DNA of 13,986 nucleotides from Prevotellaceae bacterium UBA3849 (lineage in GTDB: Bacteria; Bacteroidota; Bacteroidia; Bacteroidales; Bacteroidaceae): NCBI GenBank assembly GCA_002392645.1, contig DGHL01000032.1, positions 1 through 13,986 of the forward strand, given 5' to 3'. Numbering within the stretch: the first letter of the stretch is position 1; every line of letters starts with the position of its first letter. The notes below the pieces were generated by a model. That model was given only the letters and a program-made list of their open reading frames with translations, was not told the origin of the DNA and did no database searches. This document shows, piece after piece, positions 6,291 to 13,826 of the stretch. Position numbers and translations under genes: made by a program.

Positions 6291-7766
6291 ATGAAGGAGT
6301 ACACCGACGCCGAACTGGCGCAGATACTTGATAAAGACATATTCCATATGATTTCAGCTGCAGCAGATGAGTTGCAGCTGGATTGCTATGTAGTGGGTGG
6401 TTATGTGAGAGACATCTTCCTCGAAAGCCAGTCTGACGACATCGATTGCGTTGTCGTAGGTTCGGGTATTGCCGTGGCAAAGCGGCTGAAGGAGAAGCTC
6501 GGCAGGCGTGCCCACCTGTCTGTATTCAAGAATTTCGGTACGGCGCAGGTGAAGTATTACCCAGAAGGAGTAAAGTATAACCTGGAGAATCCAGATGAGG
6601 GAGCAGTGGAGGTGGAGTTTGTCGGTGCCCGCAAGGAAAGCTATCAGCGTGATTCACGTAAGCCGATAGTGGAGGACGGTACGTTGGAAGATGACCAGAA
6701 CCGCCGCGATTTCACCATCAATGCCATGGCGATATGCCTTAACAAGGACCGCTTCGGCGAGTTGGTCGATCCGTTCAACGGACTTGATGACTTGTGGGAT
6801 GGCATAATACGCACTCCGCTCGATCCGGACATTACATTCTCTGACGACCCATTGCGCATGTTGCGCTGCATTCGTTTCGCCACAAGACTCAATTTCTATA
6901 TCGATGATGAGACCTTCGAGGCGTTGGAGCGTAATGCAGAGCGCATAAAGATAATATCTGGTGAGCGCATACATGAGGAACTCAACAAGATTCTCATGAC
7001 GAAGCATCCCAGCCGCGGCATAGTTGACTTGCAGCGCTGCGGACTTCTGTCACTGGTACTTCCGGAACTGTCTGTCATGGACATTGTGGAGGAACGTAAC
7101 GGCAAGGCGCATAAGAATAACTTCTACCATACGCTTGAAGTACTCGAGAACGTGGTGAAGGCAGACGGCGGGCTGTGGCTGCGTTGGGCAGCATTGCTTC
7201 ACGACGTGGGTAAGCCGAGGAGCAAACGGTGGGACAATGTGCAGGGATGGACTTTCCATTCTCATGACCATATAGGTGCCAAGATGGTGCCAGGCATATT
7301 CCGCAGGCTGAAACTGCCTATGGATATGAAGATGAAATATGTGCAGAAACTCGTGGATATGCACATGCGCCCCATTGTGATAGCCGATAATGAAGTGACC
7401 GATAGTGCTGTACGCAGACTGGTCAACGATGCTGGTTACGACATTGACGACCTCATGTTACTGTGTGAGGCAGATATAACGAGCAAGAACCAGGTGCGCA
7501 AGCAGCGCTTCCGTGACAACTACCAGCTTGTGCGCGATAAGATAGAAGACCTAAAGCAACGTGACTTCGAGCGGTTGCTGCAGCCATGTATCGATGGCAA
7601 CGAGATAATGCAGATGTTTGGACTTAAGCCATCAAAGGAGGTTGGCGACCTGAAACAGTATCTGAAAGATGCCGTACTTGATAACAGAGTGGAGAACGAG
7701 CGTGAGCCATTGATGCAATTACTCGTTCAGAAGGCGACGGAGATGGGCTTGAGTCAGGTAGGTTAA
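6291..7766 (+). CDS. cca: CCA tRNA nucleotidyltransferase with HD domain
   Basis: This class II nucleotidyltransferase builds or repairs the 3' CCA end of tRNAs using CTP and ATP. The 491-residue protein has the head domain with GGYVRD (36-41) and the metal-binding DxD (D50, D52). Next come RRDFTINAMA (138-147), a nucleotide-selection segment, and the neck region DPLRMLRCIRFATRL (186-200). The C-terminal half carries an HD phosphohydrolase-like domain with HTLEVLENV (280-288), LLHDVGKP (302-309) and HSHDHIG (323-329). HD domains occur in many bacterial CCA-adding enzymes. It could instead be a poly(A) polymerase of the same superfamily, but length and HD domain favour a CCA enzyme. It probably shares the rlpA transcript and is followed by a double terminator. 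No strong Shine-Dalgarno sequence is seen. Confidence 0.93.
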   Translation: MKEYTDAELAQILDKDIFHMISAAADELQLDCYVVGGYVRDIFLESQSDDIDCVVVGSGIAVAKRLKEKLGRRAHLSVFKNFGTAQVKYYPEGVKYNLENPDEGAVEVEFVGARKESYQRDSRKPIVEDGTLEDDQNRRDFTINAMAICLNKDRFGELVDPFNGLDDLWDGIIRTPLDPDITFSDDPLRMLRCIRFATRLNFYIDDETFEALERNAERIKIISGERIHEELNKILMTKHPSRGIVDLQRCGLLSLVLPELSVMDIVEERNGKAHKNNFYHTLEVLENVVKADGGLWLRWAALLHDVGKPRSKRWDNVQGWTFHSHDHIGAKMVPGIFRRLKLPMDMKMKYVQKLVDMHMRPIVIADNEVTDSAVRRLVNDAGYDIDDLMLLCEADITSKNQVRKQRFRDNYQLVRDKIEDLKQRDFERLLQPCIDGNEIMQMFGLKPSKEVGDLKQYLKDAVLDNRVENEREPLMQLLVQKATEMGLSQVG

Positions 7767-7814
7767 GAAGATACTTCCGCATTTGTATAGAACGATATTT
7801 GCACAATAATACAG

Positions 7815-7896
7815 AACGACAATTCTGAGAATTACAGATAACCATTGCGATGTCATTGCGACAGGCTGCCTGAATTCTCAGAATTGTCGTTTTTTT
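7815..7896 (+). terminator. First stem-loop with T tract after cca (19-base arms)
   Basis: A perfect 19-base inverted repeat has arms at 7815-7833 and 7873-7891, a 39-base loop, and a run of seven T at 7890-7896. Each arm contains its own palindrome, AATTCT(G/C)AGAATT (7821-7833 and 7873-7885). The loop holds the direct repeat CATTGCGA (7843-7850, 7854-7861). It may be a terminator with an unusually long loop, a pair of operator sites, or the 3' end of a small RNA. Confidence 0.6.
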
Positions 7897-7932
7897 GTCT
7901 TTGCGCCTTATTGGCGCAAAGACGTTTTTTTT
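7897..7932 (+). terminator. Rho-independent terminator after cca
   Basis: Perfect 11-base arms GTCTTTGCGCC (7897-7907) and their complement (7913-7923) enclose a 5-base loop, followed by G and eight T (7925-7932). This is a textbook terminator for plus-strand transcription. No matching T tract exists for the convergent minus-strand gene. Confidence 0.9.
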
Positions 7933-7982
7933 CTATAAAGAGGAATTGCTACGTTTTTTCTCGGAAATGGTATATAAAATGT

Positions 7983-9899
7983 TTAGAAAGGTCTGTTGCC
8001 AGGCATTCCTCCCATGCTGTTTGTGGAGCTTCCCGTCACCATGCTGCTTTGGGTGTAGGACCATGACGTGCTTCCGCCGCTGATGGAGATGCCGCTATAG
8101 CATACACCTTGGAACGAATTACCGCTGACGGTGGCTCCGCTTACGAAGTTGTATGTGCTGCCGGTGGCAAGTCCTGGGGCAGACAGCAACAACGTGTATG
8201 TGCCGTTATAGCGTGAAGGAACCTTGAAAGCCATTATGCAGGTGCCGCTTGAGTTTGTCAGTGCGAGTACTGAATTTGCACTGAGCGATGCACTGGTTAT
8301 GACGACGGGCTGCTTGCATACCGATGATGTAGGCGTACTTGTGGCTCCACCTATGCCGACCACTACGCCGCCGGTTATGGCGAAAGTGTTTTGGTCGCAG
8401 TCCAGTCCTTCTTCAGGAGCCGATGCGCCGCTGCCAAACACCACACCGCCGTTAATTGTTATGGTGCCGTTGGAGTCTATGCCGTCGTTGTTGGTAGCGT
8501 AGCCATATACGTATCCGCCGTTTATCGTCAGTTTCTTTGCAGCGTTTATGGCATCATCGTAACAGTAGCTTTCCACCATTCCGCCGTTTATCGTTATGGA
8601 GTTTTTGCTCTCGATGCCCTCGGAGCCTTCGCCGCCGGTGCATCTTACTATGAGGTTGCCGCCATTAATCGTTATGTCACCGGTAGAAGTGCTCTTTGAA
8701 CCTGCGTGTAGGCCTTTTGACTCGGCATCGCTGCTGTTGCTGCCAACCGTAGAACCTTTCGTTATGATCTTCACCGTGCCCCCATTCTGTAAGTATGTCA
8801 GTGCTGCACGTATGCCTTTGCCACCGTTTCCGGTAGATTTGCATAGCAGTTCTCCGCCTGTTACCACTACGGCAGAGTCACACTTTACGCAAGAAGGCTG
8901 GCTGTAGTCCTTCTCCGTAGAGTCATACACAGCCACTCCGGAGTTGATGATGGTGGTGCGTCCGCCGCTGACTTGTATCAGAGAGTCGCAGTTCAGGCCT
9001 TTCGGGGCATTGCCAGAACATGTTATGTTGTGTACGCCGCCGGCTATGTATATACCATCGTTGGCTTTGATACCGTCATATCCTGCCGCAGGAGTGATGC
9101 TGATGTTAGTGCCTTTGTGCATGTAAACGTAATCATCGCTTGCTATGCCGTTCTTGCCATTGGCAGCTATAGTCAGCGTGCCTGTGCCACTGACGAGAAT
9201 CTGGCCCTCGGAGAATATCACGCCTTTCTCATCCTCGCCGTCGGCAGTGACGTATGAGGAGCCGTCAGAGAGTACGTTCTTTGTACCGTCTGCCACGCGT
9301 AGGTAGCAACGCTTGTCGCCGTCGGTGCCCTTCTGTATGTTGATGGCCGCACCGCTTTTGTTAGTCATTGTGACGCCGTTGAGGTCGATAATGAACTTCT
9401 TCTCACTGTATATCTTGAAGTTTCCGTCAGACGTGCTGCCTTGCAGTATGTAGTCCATTTTCTTAGCGGCATTGACGGTGATGTGGGCACCAGACTTGGC
9501 TATCGTTATGTCTTCGTCGCTATAGCTGTCGCCGGCAGTTGATGACTCGGCTATTACTGCACCGCTTTTCTTGCAGTATGTCCATGCGACACTTGTGCCG
9601 TTGTATGTGATGGTAAGTGTCTTCAGTCCGTCAGTTTCTTCTGCAAGCAGGTTCTCTACAAAGTCTTCGTTTGAAGCGTCGGTCACCTCGCTCTCGTTGG
9701 TTAGCGCAGTGGCATCGGTGCTGATATCCATTGAGGTTATGTCGGTGGTTCCAATCTCCGTAGCGTTAGTGCTGCCTCCGGAGATAGAGCCGGAACCAGA
9801 GGAAGAGTTTCCGGTGCCTGAATAGATGTTGCTGAAGTCATCGCTGCCGCAACTCGTTATGATCATAGCCGCAGCGATGATAAAAAGATTCTTTTTCAT
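7983..9899 (-). CDS. DUF4353/Cthe_2159-type beta-helix carbohydrate-binding lipoprotein (long paralog)
   Basis: The 638-residue protein starts with a lipoprotein signal peptide, lipobox ITSC with Cys17. GSDDF follows the cysteine, resembling the acidic signal that sends Bacteroidetes lipoproteins to the cell surface. A Ser/Gly/Thr-rich linker (about 24-75) precedes a domain that starts at NEDFVENLL. The body consists of short beta-strand repeats; the clearest are five (T/A)I(N/T)GG rungs at about 408-414, 434-440, 456-462, 479-485 and 505-511, spaced 22-26 residues, as in a right-handed beta-helix. Cthe_2159, the structural model of this family, binds pectic polysaccharide and calcium; whether this protein does is unknown. 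A separate Ser/Gly-rich C-terminal module (about 530-638) ends in GGMPGNRPF, reminiscent of Gly/Pro-rich tails in proteins found near CotH. It is the last gene of the five-gene unit. I infer a surface adhesin-like or polymer-binding role. Confidence 0.8.
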   Translation of the reverse strand: MKKNLFIIAAAMIITSCGSDDFSNIYSGTGNSSSGSGSISGGSTNATEIGTTDITSMDISTDATALTNESEVTDASNEDFVENLLAEETDGLKTLTITYNGTSVAWTYCKKSGAVIAESSTAGDSYSDEDITIAKSGAHITVNAAKKMDYILQGSTSDGNFKIYSEKKFIIDLNGVTMTNKSGAAINIQKGTDGDKRCYLRVADGTKNVLSDGSSYVTADGEDEKGVIFSEGQILVSGTGTLTIAANGKNGIASDDYVYMHKGTNISITPAAGYDGIKANDGIYIAGGVHNITCSGNAPKGLNCDSLIQVSGGRTTIINSGVAVYDSTEKDYSQPSCVKCDSAVVVTGGELLCKSTGNGGKGIRAALTYLQNGGTVKIITKGSTVGSNSSDAESKGLHAGSKSTSTGDITINGGNLIVRCTGGEGSEGIESKNSITINGGMVESYCYDDAINAAKKLTINGGYVYGYATNNDGIDSNGTITINGGVVFGSGASAPEEGLDCDQNTFAITGGVVVGIGGATSTPTSSVCKQPVVITSASLSANSVLALTNSSGTCIMAFKVPSRYNGTYTLLLSAPGLATGSTYNFVSGATVSGNSFQGVCYSGISISGGSTSWSYTQSSMVTGSSTNSMGGMPGNRPF

Positions 9900-9913
9900 T
9901 GCTTAATTTGTTT

Positions 9914-9940
9914 TGTTAGTTATGTTAGTTATGTTAGTTT
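9914..9940. repeat. Three tandem 9-base repeats across the stop of the short paralog
   Basis: The unit TGTTAGTTA (plus strand) occurs three times, the last copy with one base changed. Read on the minus strand it gives three in-frame TAA stops spaced 9 bases apart; the first is the true stop of the 9934-11139 gene. The repeat fills most of the 34-base gap between the two paralogs. Confidence 0.85.
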
Positions 9941-11139
9941 TCTTCGTCTTCATTCTTTGTCTTATATAATTCCTCGTTGTTTACATATATGACGCCACTG
10001 TTGAGTATCAGCGAATCGTAGGACATTGGCGTGCCTGCTGAGACTATCACCATTGTTCCGCCGTCAACGGTAAGCGATTGCTTTACCTTGATGCCGTTGT
10101 TCTGCTCGTTGGATGCAGACAATAGCAGTGCACCGTCGGAAATCAGGAAAGTGGAGTCGCACTTTATACAGTACGGTTTACTTGTGTCGTCGTCGCTGTT
10201 AGCTGTCAGGGCATTGCTTACTATTGTAGTCCTGCCACCGCTGATGTCGATGTTTCCCTCAGTGTTGATACCCTTTGATGCATATCCGGAGCATGATATG
10301 TTGAGCACGCCGCCAGCAATGTGCACGCCGTCGTTAGTCTTGATGCCGTCATAGCCGGCAGCTGGTGTTATGGTAATCTGCGGACCTTTGTGCAGATATA
10401 CATAGTCGTCGCTCACGAATGCATGCTTGCCGACACTCTTGACGTTAAGGTAGCCGCCGCCGCTTATGCATACTTTGCCTTCGGAGAATATGGTGCCCTT
10501 TTCGTCTTCACCTTCCGGAGTGTTGTAAGTGTCACCGTCGCATAGGTAATTGCTCGTTCCGTCGTTGACTACGAGGAAGCATCGTTTGCCGCCGTCCTCG
10601 CCCTTCTGGCAGTTTATTGCAGCTCCTGAAGGGTTGGTGATGCTGACGCCGTTGAGCGTTACGATGAACTTCTTGTCGCTGTATATCTTAAAACTGCCGT
10701 TGGTGGTATAACCATTGAGTATGTAGTTCATCTTCTTGTAGGCATTCACTGTTATGTGAGCGCCGTCGGTAGTGACGTTCAGCGTTGATGTGTCAAGTTC
10801 CTTCACCTTGCCGTTCTTGTTCTTGAATACGTATGTAGCGTCATCGTCAGTAAAAGTAACCTCAAGCGTCTTTACGCCATCGTCCCATGTGCCGCTGTCA
10901 TCGTCGTATAGGAAATTCTCTACGAAATCCTTGTAGCCGTCCTCGCCAGCCGTAGCCGACGGTACGGTCTCCACCTCACCGCTGAGCGGTGTCTCGTTTA
11001 TGCGTATGGTGTCGGTAAGGTTGACCGTCACCTCTGTCTCCTCCTGTTCGCTTATGGCTGCGAGTTCGGGGAAGTCGTCCATGTTGCCGCAGGCGGTGAT
11101 GGCGAATAGTGCTGGAATATATAAAAAGGAGTGTCTCAT
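9934..11139 (-). CDS. DUF4353/Cthe_2159-type beta-helix carbohydrate-binding lipoprotein (short paralog)
   Basis: The 401-residue protein has a lipoprotein signal peptide with lipobox ITAC (Cys17) followed by GNMDDF, so it is probably an outer-membrane and perhaps surface lipoprotein. From about residue 70 it aligns along its length with the neighbouring 638-residue protein. Shared stretches include GAHITVNA-KKM-YIL, FKIYS-KKFI, DGEDEKG, SDDYVY-HKG, ITPAAGYDGIK and SGGRTTI. It lacks the later TINGG rungs and the C-terminal Ser/Gly-rich module of its neighbour, ending instead in an acidic tail (KNEDEEN). Tandem duplication followed by loss or gain of the C-terminal half explains the pair. Its ATG lies 2 bases after the DUF2490 stop (TAAAGATG), a sign of coupled translation. 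Ligand and role are not known from sequence. Confidence 0.78.
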   Translation of the reverse strand: MRHSFLYIPALFAITACGNMDDFPELAAISEQEETEVTVNLTDTIRINETPLSGEVETVPSATAGEDGYKDFVENFLYDDDSGTWDDGVKTLEVTFTDDDATYVFKNKNGKVKELDTSTLNVTTDGAHITVNAYKKMNYILNGYTTNGSFKIYSDKKFIVTLNGVSITNPSGAAINCQKGEDGGKRCFLVVNDGTSNYLCDGDTYNTPEGEDEKGTIFSEGKVCISGGGYLNVKSVGKHAFVSDDYVYLHKGPQITITPAAGYDGIKTNDGVHIAGGVLNISCSGYASKGINTEGNIDISGGRTTIVSNALTANSDDDTSKPYCIKCDSTFLISDGALLLSASNEQNNGIKVKQSLTVDGGTMVIVSAGTPMSYDSLILNSGVIYVNNEELYKTKNEDEEN

Positions 11140-11141
11140 CT

Positions 11142-11906
11142 TTAGAATTTGAAGTTATAGCTTGCGCCTATTACGTGCTGGTCCTGCACACTCTCGTCCT
11201 CATCCTCGCTCTTTCTGTCTTGAAACAGGTAGTAGAGTTTTATTGAGTGCTGCTTGTTGAACTTGTATTCGGTGCCCAGGGTGTATCGTATCTTCTGTAT
11301 GTCCCATGCGTTGTATATCTCTGCGGAACCGTATGGAGTGAAGTGACAGTTCGGAATGTTGTATTCCGCAGACAAGCGACTGCGCAGTACGTTCTTAGCC
11401 TTGCCGTTCTTTACTTTGTCAGATATTGTGCCGTAGTTTGCAGATGTCTCGTTCATACTCATGCGGTGGCGCTCGTATGAAGGGGTATAGGTATATACCC
11501 ATCTCTCACGCAGGGAGAACTTCCATCTTCCGGCCTTCCACGTTCCCGTCAGTGCTGCCGACAGTCTGTGGCGCAGATACCAGCATGTGCTGTTATAGTA
11601 ATTGCCGCTCTCTGTCAGTCCTCCCTCATTGCGGCAGTCCATCAATTCATATCCGGCAGAAGCCTTCAGCCATTTGTTGAACTTGTAGTTGGCTGTCATG
11701 CCTATGCTGAGGCGGTCGGTGGCAGAGATATTGTCCTTCATTCTCCATTCACCTTCCACCTCGGCACTCCAGCCATTGCCCAGCTGTTTCTCTGCGCTTA
11801 CGCCGAGCCACATGCCGAGGTCGTCTGACTGTGCCTGCACCAGCAACGGCATCATAGCTGTTGCCGTTACCAGTGCAAGTCGTATTATGTGCGATAAGTT
11901 TCTCAT
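11142..11906 (-). CDS. DUF2490 family probable outer-membrane beta-barrel protein
   Basis: The 254-residue protein has a signal peptide cut near residue 25 (LLVQA). It then shows alternating amphipathic strands rich in Trp, Tyr and Arg, such as WSAEVEGEWRMKD, TANYKFNKWLKASAGYEL, WKFSLRERWVY and GTEYKFNKQHSIKLYYLF. It ends in GASYNFKF, with the C-terminal aromatic residue typical of outer-membrane barrels. This fits the DUF2490 family, whose function is not established. Here it sits between an inner-membrane DUF4956 gene (15-base gap) and two surface-type lipoproteins (2-base gap), so it could be a channel or anchor for the system. Family assignment is from memory of the pattern, not a search. 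Confidence 0.78.
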   Translation of the reverse strand: MRNLSHIIRLALVTATAMMPLLVQAQSDDLGMWLGVSAEKQLGNGWSAEVEGEWRMKDNISATDRLSIGMTANYKFNKWLKASAGYELMDCRNEGGLTESGNYYNSTCWYLRHRLSAALTGTWKAGRWKFSLRERWVYTYTPSYERHRMSMNETSANYGTISDKVKNGKAKNVLRSRLSAEYNIPNCHFTPYGSAEIYNAWDIQKIRYTLGTEYKFNKQHSIKLYYLFQDRKSEDEDESVQDQHVIGASYNFKF

Positions 11907-11921
11907 GTCGGAATATGTTTT

Positions 11922-12566
11922 TTATCGTACGTCGGCACCATCGGCGGTGTTGATGTCGTTGTTTTCCGGTTCGTAGCTGATGCGTATGATAGCCATGTCC
12001 TTCAGGAAGTCGAGGTCGCCTATCTCCACCTTCAGTATGTTCAGTCCCGTGCGCTGTGTCAAGTCGGCTATGAGCTCTTGCCTGTGCTCAGGAGTGATCA
12101 GTTCTATGCGGTCGTACTTTATCGTCTTTGTGCTCACGTGGCGCAGCCACTTGCTCCATTCCGTCACCATGACGCTGAAGAAGAACAGCAGGTTGGTGGC
12201 AAACAGCTCAGCCCATGAGAATGTGATGGAAAGAGCATTGATGACCGACAGTGCAATGATGACGAACAGATAAGTCATCTCGCGCACCGGCATGGATTCC
12301 GTTCGGTATCTTATTATGCCGAAGATGGCAAACAGTCCGAGTGCGAAGCCTATCTTCACCTTTACGCTGCCCAGCAGGAATATCATCATGAAGATGCTGA
12401 TGCTTATGAGCATGAACGTGAATGAATAGTCGCGTCTGCGGCATTTTGGGTAATAGAGGAAGCCTACTATGGCTCCTGTCACTACGGCGTTGAAGACGAA
12501 TCGTACCAAGAGCTGCCAGAAGTCGGCGTTCATCACCTGTGATTCCATGAATTCTAATTCTTCCAT
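11922..12566 (-). CDS. DUF4956 family inner-membrane protein
   Basis: The 214-residue protein has likely membrane segments at about 17-38, 48-66, 72-87, 97-113 and 119-135, then a soluble C-terminal domain (about 150-200). The stretch ALGLFAIFGIIRYRTE followed by MPVREMTYLFVIIALSVINAL is the strong signature of DUF4956. In many bacteria this family lies beside VTC-type polyphosphate polymerases, as it does here, and it is often assumed to be their membrane partner. No enzymatic motif is visible. I infer a membrane channel or anchor for the polymerase product, by analogy with yeast VTC, where synthesis is coupled to membrane transfer. The 97-base gap to the upstream gene has no recognisable promoter, so it is probably co-transcribed. 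Confidence 0.85.
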   Translation of the reverse strand: MEELEFMESQVMNADFWQLLVRFVFNAVVTGAIVGFLYYPKCRRRDYSFTFMLISISIFMMIFLLGSVKVKIGFALGLFAIFGIIRYRTESMPVREMTYLFVIIALSVINALSITFSWAELFATNLLFFFSVMVTEWSKWLRHVSTKTIKYDRIELITPEHRQELIADLTQRTGLNILKVEIGDLDFLKDMAIIRISYEPENNDINTADGADVR

Positions 12567-12663
12567 ATCGTTTGTTTTGGTTTCTTGTTTGTTTTATGTT
12601 TGAAATTTAATGAAAAAGCGTTTTGTAGTCCCTGTCTGTCTTCATTCTTTTTAGAACCCACCT

Positions 12664-13419
12664 TTAAACAGTTACAGTCTGATGTGCCATCTTTTCTATT
12701 TGGTGAATGCGCATCTTGAACATATTTTGCTTAAGGTTAGGCGAAGTCATTGCCATGCCCAGGGCCATCTTGCTGAAGCCGCACTGCTCTATGTGCAGGT
12801 TGCGCAGCATTTCAATGGCAGGCGACTCTATCAGTCCCTCGCGCTTCAGTTCTATGATGGCATGGTTGTCCAGCACCTTTGTATTGCCGTTTATGAGGTT
12901 GTGCAGTTTCAGGTCCACGTCGATTGTCAGGCGTTCCGTCTTGCGCTTGTTTACCAGCGTGATGCGCTCGAAGTGGTTCTCTATCGTAGGCGAAAGCCTG
13001 TCAGCGTCGTATGGTACCTGGTGGCTTACGAACTCCCTTGCCTCACTCTTGCTGTAGTCCAATGCCGGTATCCTGATGCGCTTCTTCTTCGTGCGTCCCT
13101 TGTTGTTCTTGTTCTTCACCTCCATGAATGTCGTGCCGTCGTTCTCGTACATTCTCATGCGCACCTTGTATCGGTGCTGCTTGCCGTCCTGATGTGCCAT
13201 ATACATGTCGAGGTTTGGCGTGTCGAGGTAGATGGTGTGGTAAGGCATCAGCCTGCGGCCGTGGTAGTCCTGCACGTAATACTGTTCCTTTGCCATGCGC
13301 AGGAACTCCTGCAGCTTGTCGATGGTGGTCACATACTTCGTGTCTATGCGGTTAAGCAACTTGACCTCGCTCATCTGTTCGAGAGTGATAGGTGGATATT
13401 GGCTAAGTATTTCTTGCAT
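12664..13419 (-). CDS. VTC-domain polyphosphate polymerase-like protein
   Basis: The 251-residue protein, without signal peptide or membrane helix, matches the VTC domain (CYTH/triphosphate tunnel superfamily), which in yeast Vtc4 makes polyphosphate from ATP inside a tunnel lined with basic residues. Matching elements are NRIDTKYV with Lys28, TIYLDTP (62-68), RYKVRMRMY (83-91), FMEVKNKNN followed by a Lys/Arg-rich stretch (98-115), RLTIDVDL (163-170) and IIELKR (188-193). The alternating Arg/Lys and Glu positions are as expected for tunnel strands. It would be cytoplasmic and rely on the DUF4956 partner for membrane location. It is the first gene of the unit, behind a clear promoter. Substrate and product are inferred from the family; other tunnel-fold activities such as triphosphatase are possible but less likely given the DUF4956 neighbour. 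Confidence 0.87.
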   Translation of the reverse strand: MQEILSQYPPITLEQMSEVKLLNRIDTKYVTTIDKLQEFLRMAKEQYYVQDYHGRRLMPYHTIYLDTPNLDMYMAHQDGKQHRYKVRMRMYENDGTTFMEVKNKNNKGRTKKKRIRIPALDYSKSEAREFVSHQVPYDADRLSPTIENHFERITLVNKRKTERLTIDVDLKLHNLINGNTKVLDNHAIIELKREGLIESPAIEMLRNLHIEQCGFSKMALGMAMTSPNLKQNMFKMRIHQIEKMAHQTVTV

Positions 13420-13483
13420 AGTTGTATAGAATAATATGGTTACTTGAAAAATGGTAGGATCTGTTCTCGTAAAGAATCTGGTG

Positions 13484-13515
13484 CAAAATTAGTTTTTTTG
13501 AAAAAATCGGACAAA
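13484..13515 (-). promoter_or_regulatory. Promoter of the VTC-DUF4956-DUF2490-DUF4353 unit
   Basis: A -7 TAATTTTG (TAnnTTTG) lies at 13484-13491 and a -33 TTTG at 13512-13515, with 20 bases between the TTG and the -7 box. The inferred leader is about 55-60 bases. Confidence 0.72.
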
Positions 13516-13738
13516 TTATTAACTTTCGATAGACGAATTAACAAGTTGATGTTTCGACAAACATCCGTATTTTTTCTTTTCTTCACAATTCGCCATGTGG
13601 CGTTAAGTCACTTTTACAGATGGTGATGCCGGTGCCATACTATTATATATAGGTATGGCAGATGCACTTGCGACTGCAAAGCGCAGTTTGCAAAAAATGC
13701 GAAATGTGGGTATGCGTAATACTTTTAGGCAGAAAAAA

Positions 13739-13770
13739 TTTGTCCGTTTTGAAATAAAGCAGTAACTTTG
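13739..13770 (+). promoter_or_regulatory. Promoter of the aldolase gene
   Basis: A -33 TTTG lies at 13739-13742 and a -7 TAACTTTG (TAnnTTTG) at 13763-13770, with 20 bases between. The inferred leader is about 50 bases. Confidence 0.75.
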
Positions 13771-13814
13771 CACTGCTCAAAAAAATAAGGAACTGATTAA
13801 CATAATACAATATT

Positions 13815-13821
13815 AAAGGAG
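13815..13821 (+). promoter_or_regulatory. Shine-Dalgarno sequence for the aldolase gene
   Basis: AAAGGAG lies 5 bases before the ATG at 13827. This is one of only two good Shine-Dalgarno sites found, in keeping with a highly expressed glycolytic gene. Confidence 0.75.
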
Positions 13822-13826
13822 AAAAA

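Larger units (their letters stand above)
13420..13826. other. Divergent intergenic region between VTC and aldolase genes
   Basis: No gene is supported in these 407 bases. They hold the VTC-unit promoter, the aldolase promoter and ribosome binding site, and, between them, a hairpin with 8-base arms TGCCATAC (13633-13640) and its complement (13653-13660). A TGCAAA...TTTGCA inverted repeat (13675-13680, 13687-13692) lies nearby. These could be regulator sites, but nothing identifies the regulator. Confidence 0.5.

Noticed and set aside
7845..8083. Short plus-strand frames between cca and the long paralog.
   Set aside because: They cross the terminator stems and run into the convergent gene end, with no ribosome binding site or recognisable protein.
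8391..8907. Overlapping plus-strand frames opposite the long beta-helix gene.
   Set aside because: The repetitive Gly/Thr-rich coding of the lipoprotein leaves few stops on the other strand; no start signals or domains support these frames.
128..12663. The 13-base string TTAGAACCCACCT occurs at 128-140 and again at 12651-12663.
   Set aside because: One shared 13-mer is expected by chance in a window of this size, and flanking sequence does not extend the match. It is not enough to call a repeat family from here.
12682..13434. A 250-codon plus-strand open frame opposite the VTC gene.
   Set aside because: It mirrors the VTC gene almost exactly, has no recognisable domain, and its composition is what the complementary frame of a real gene produces.
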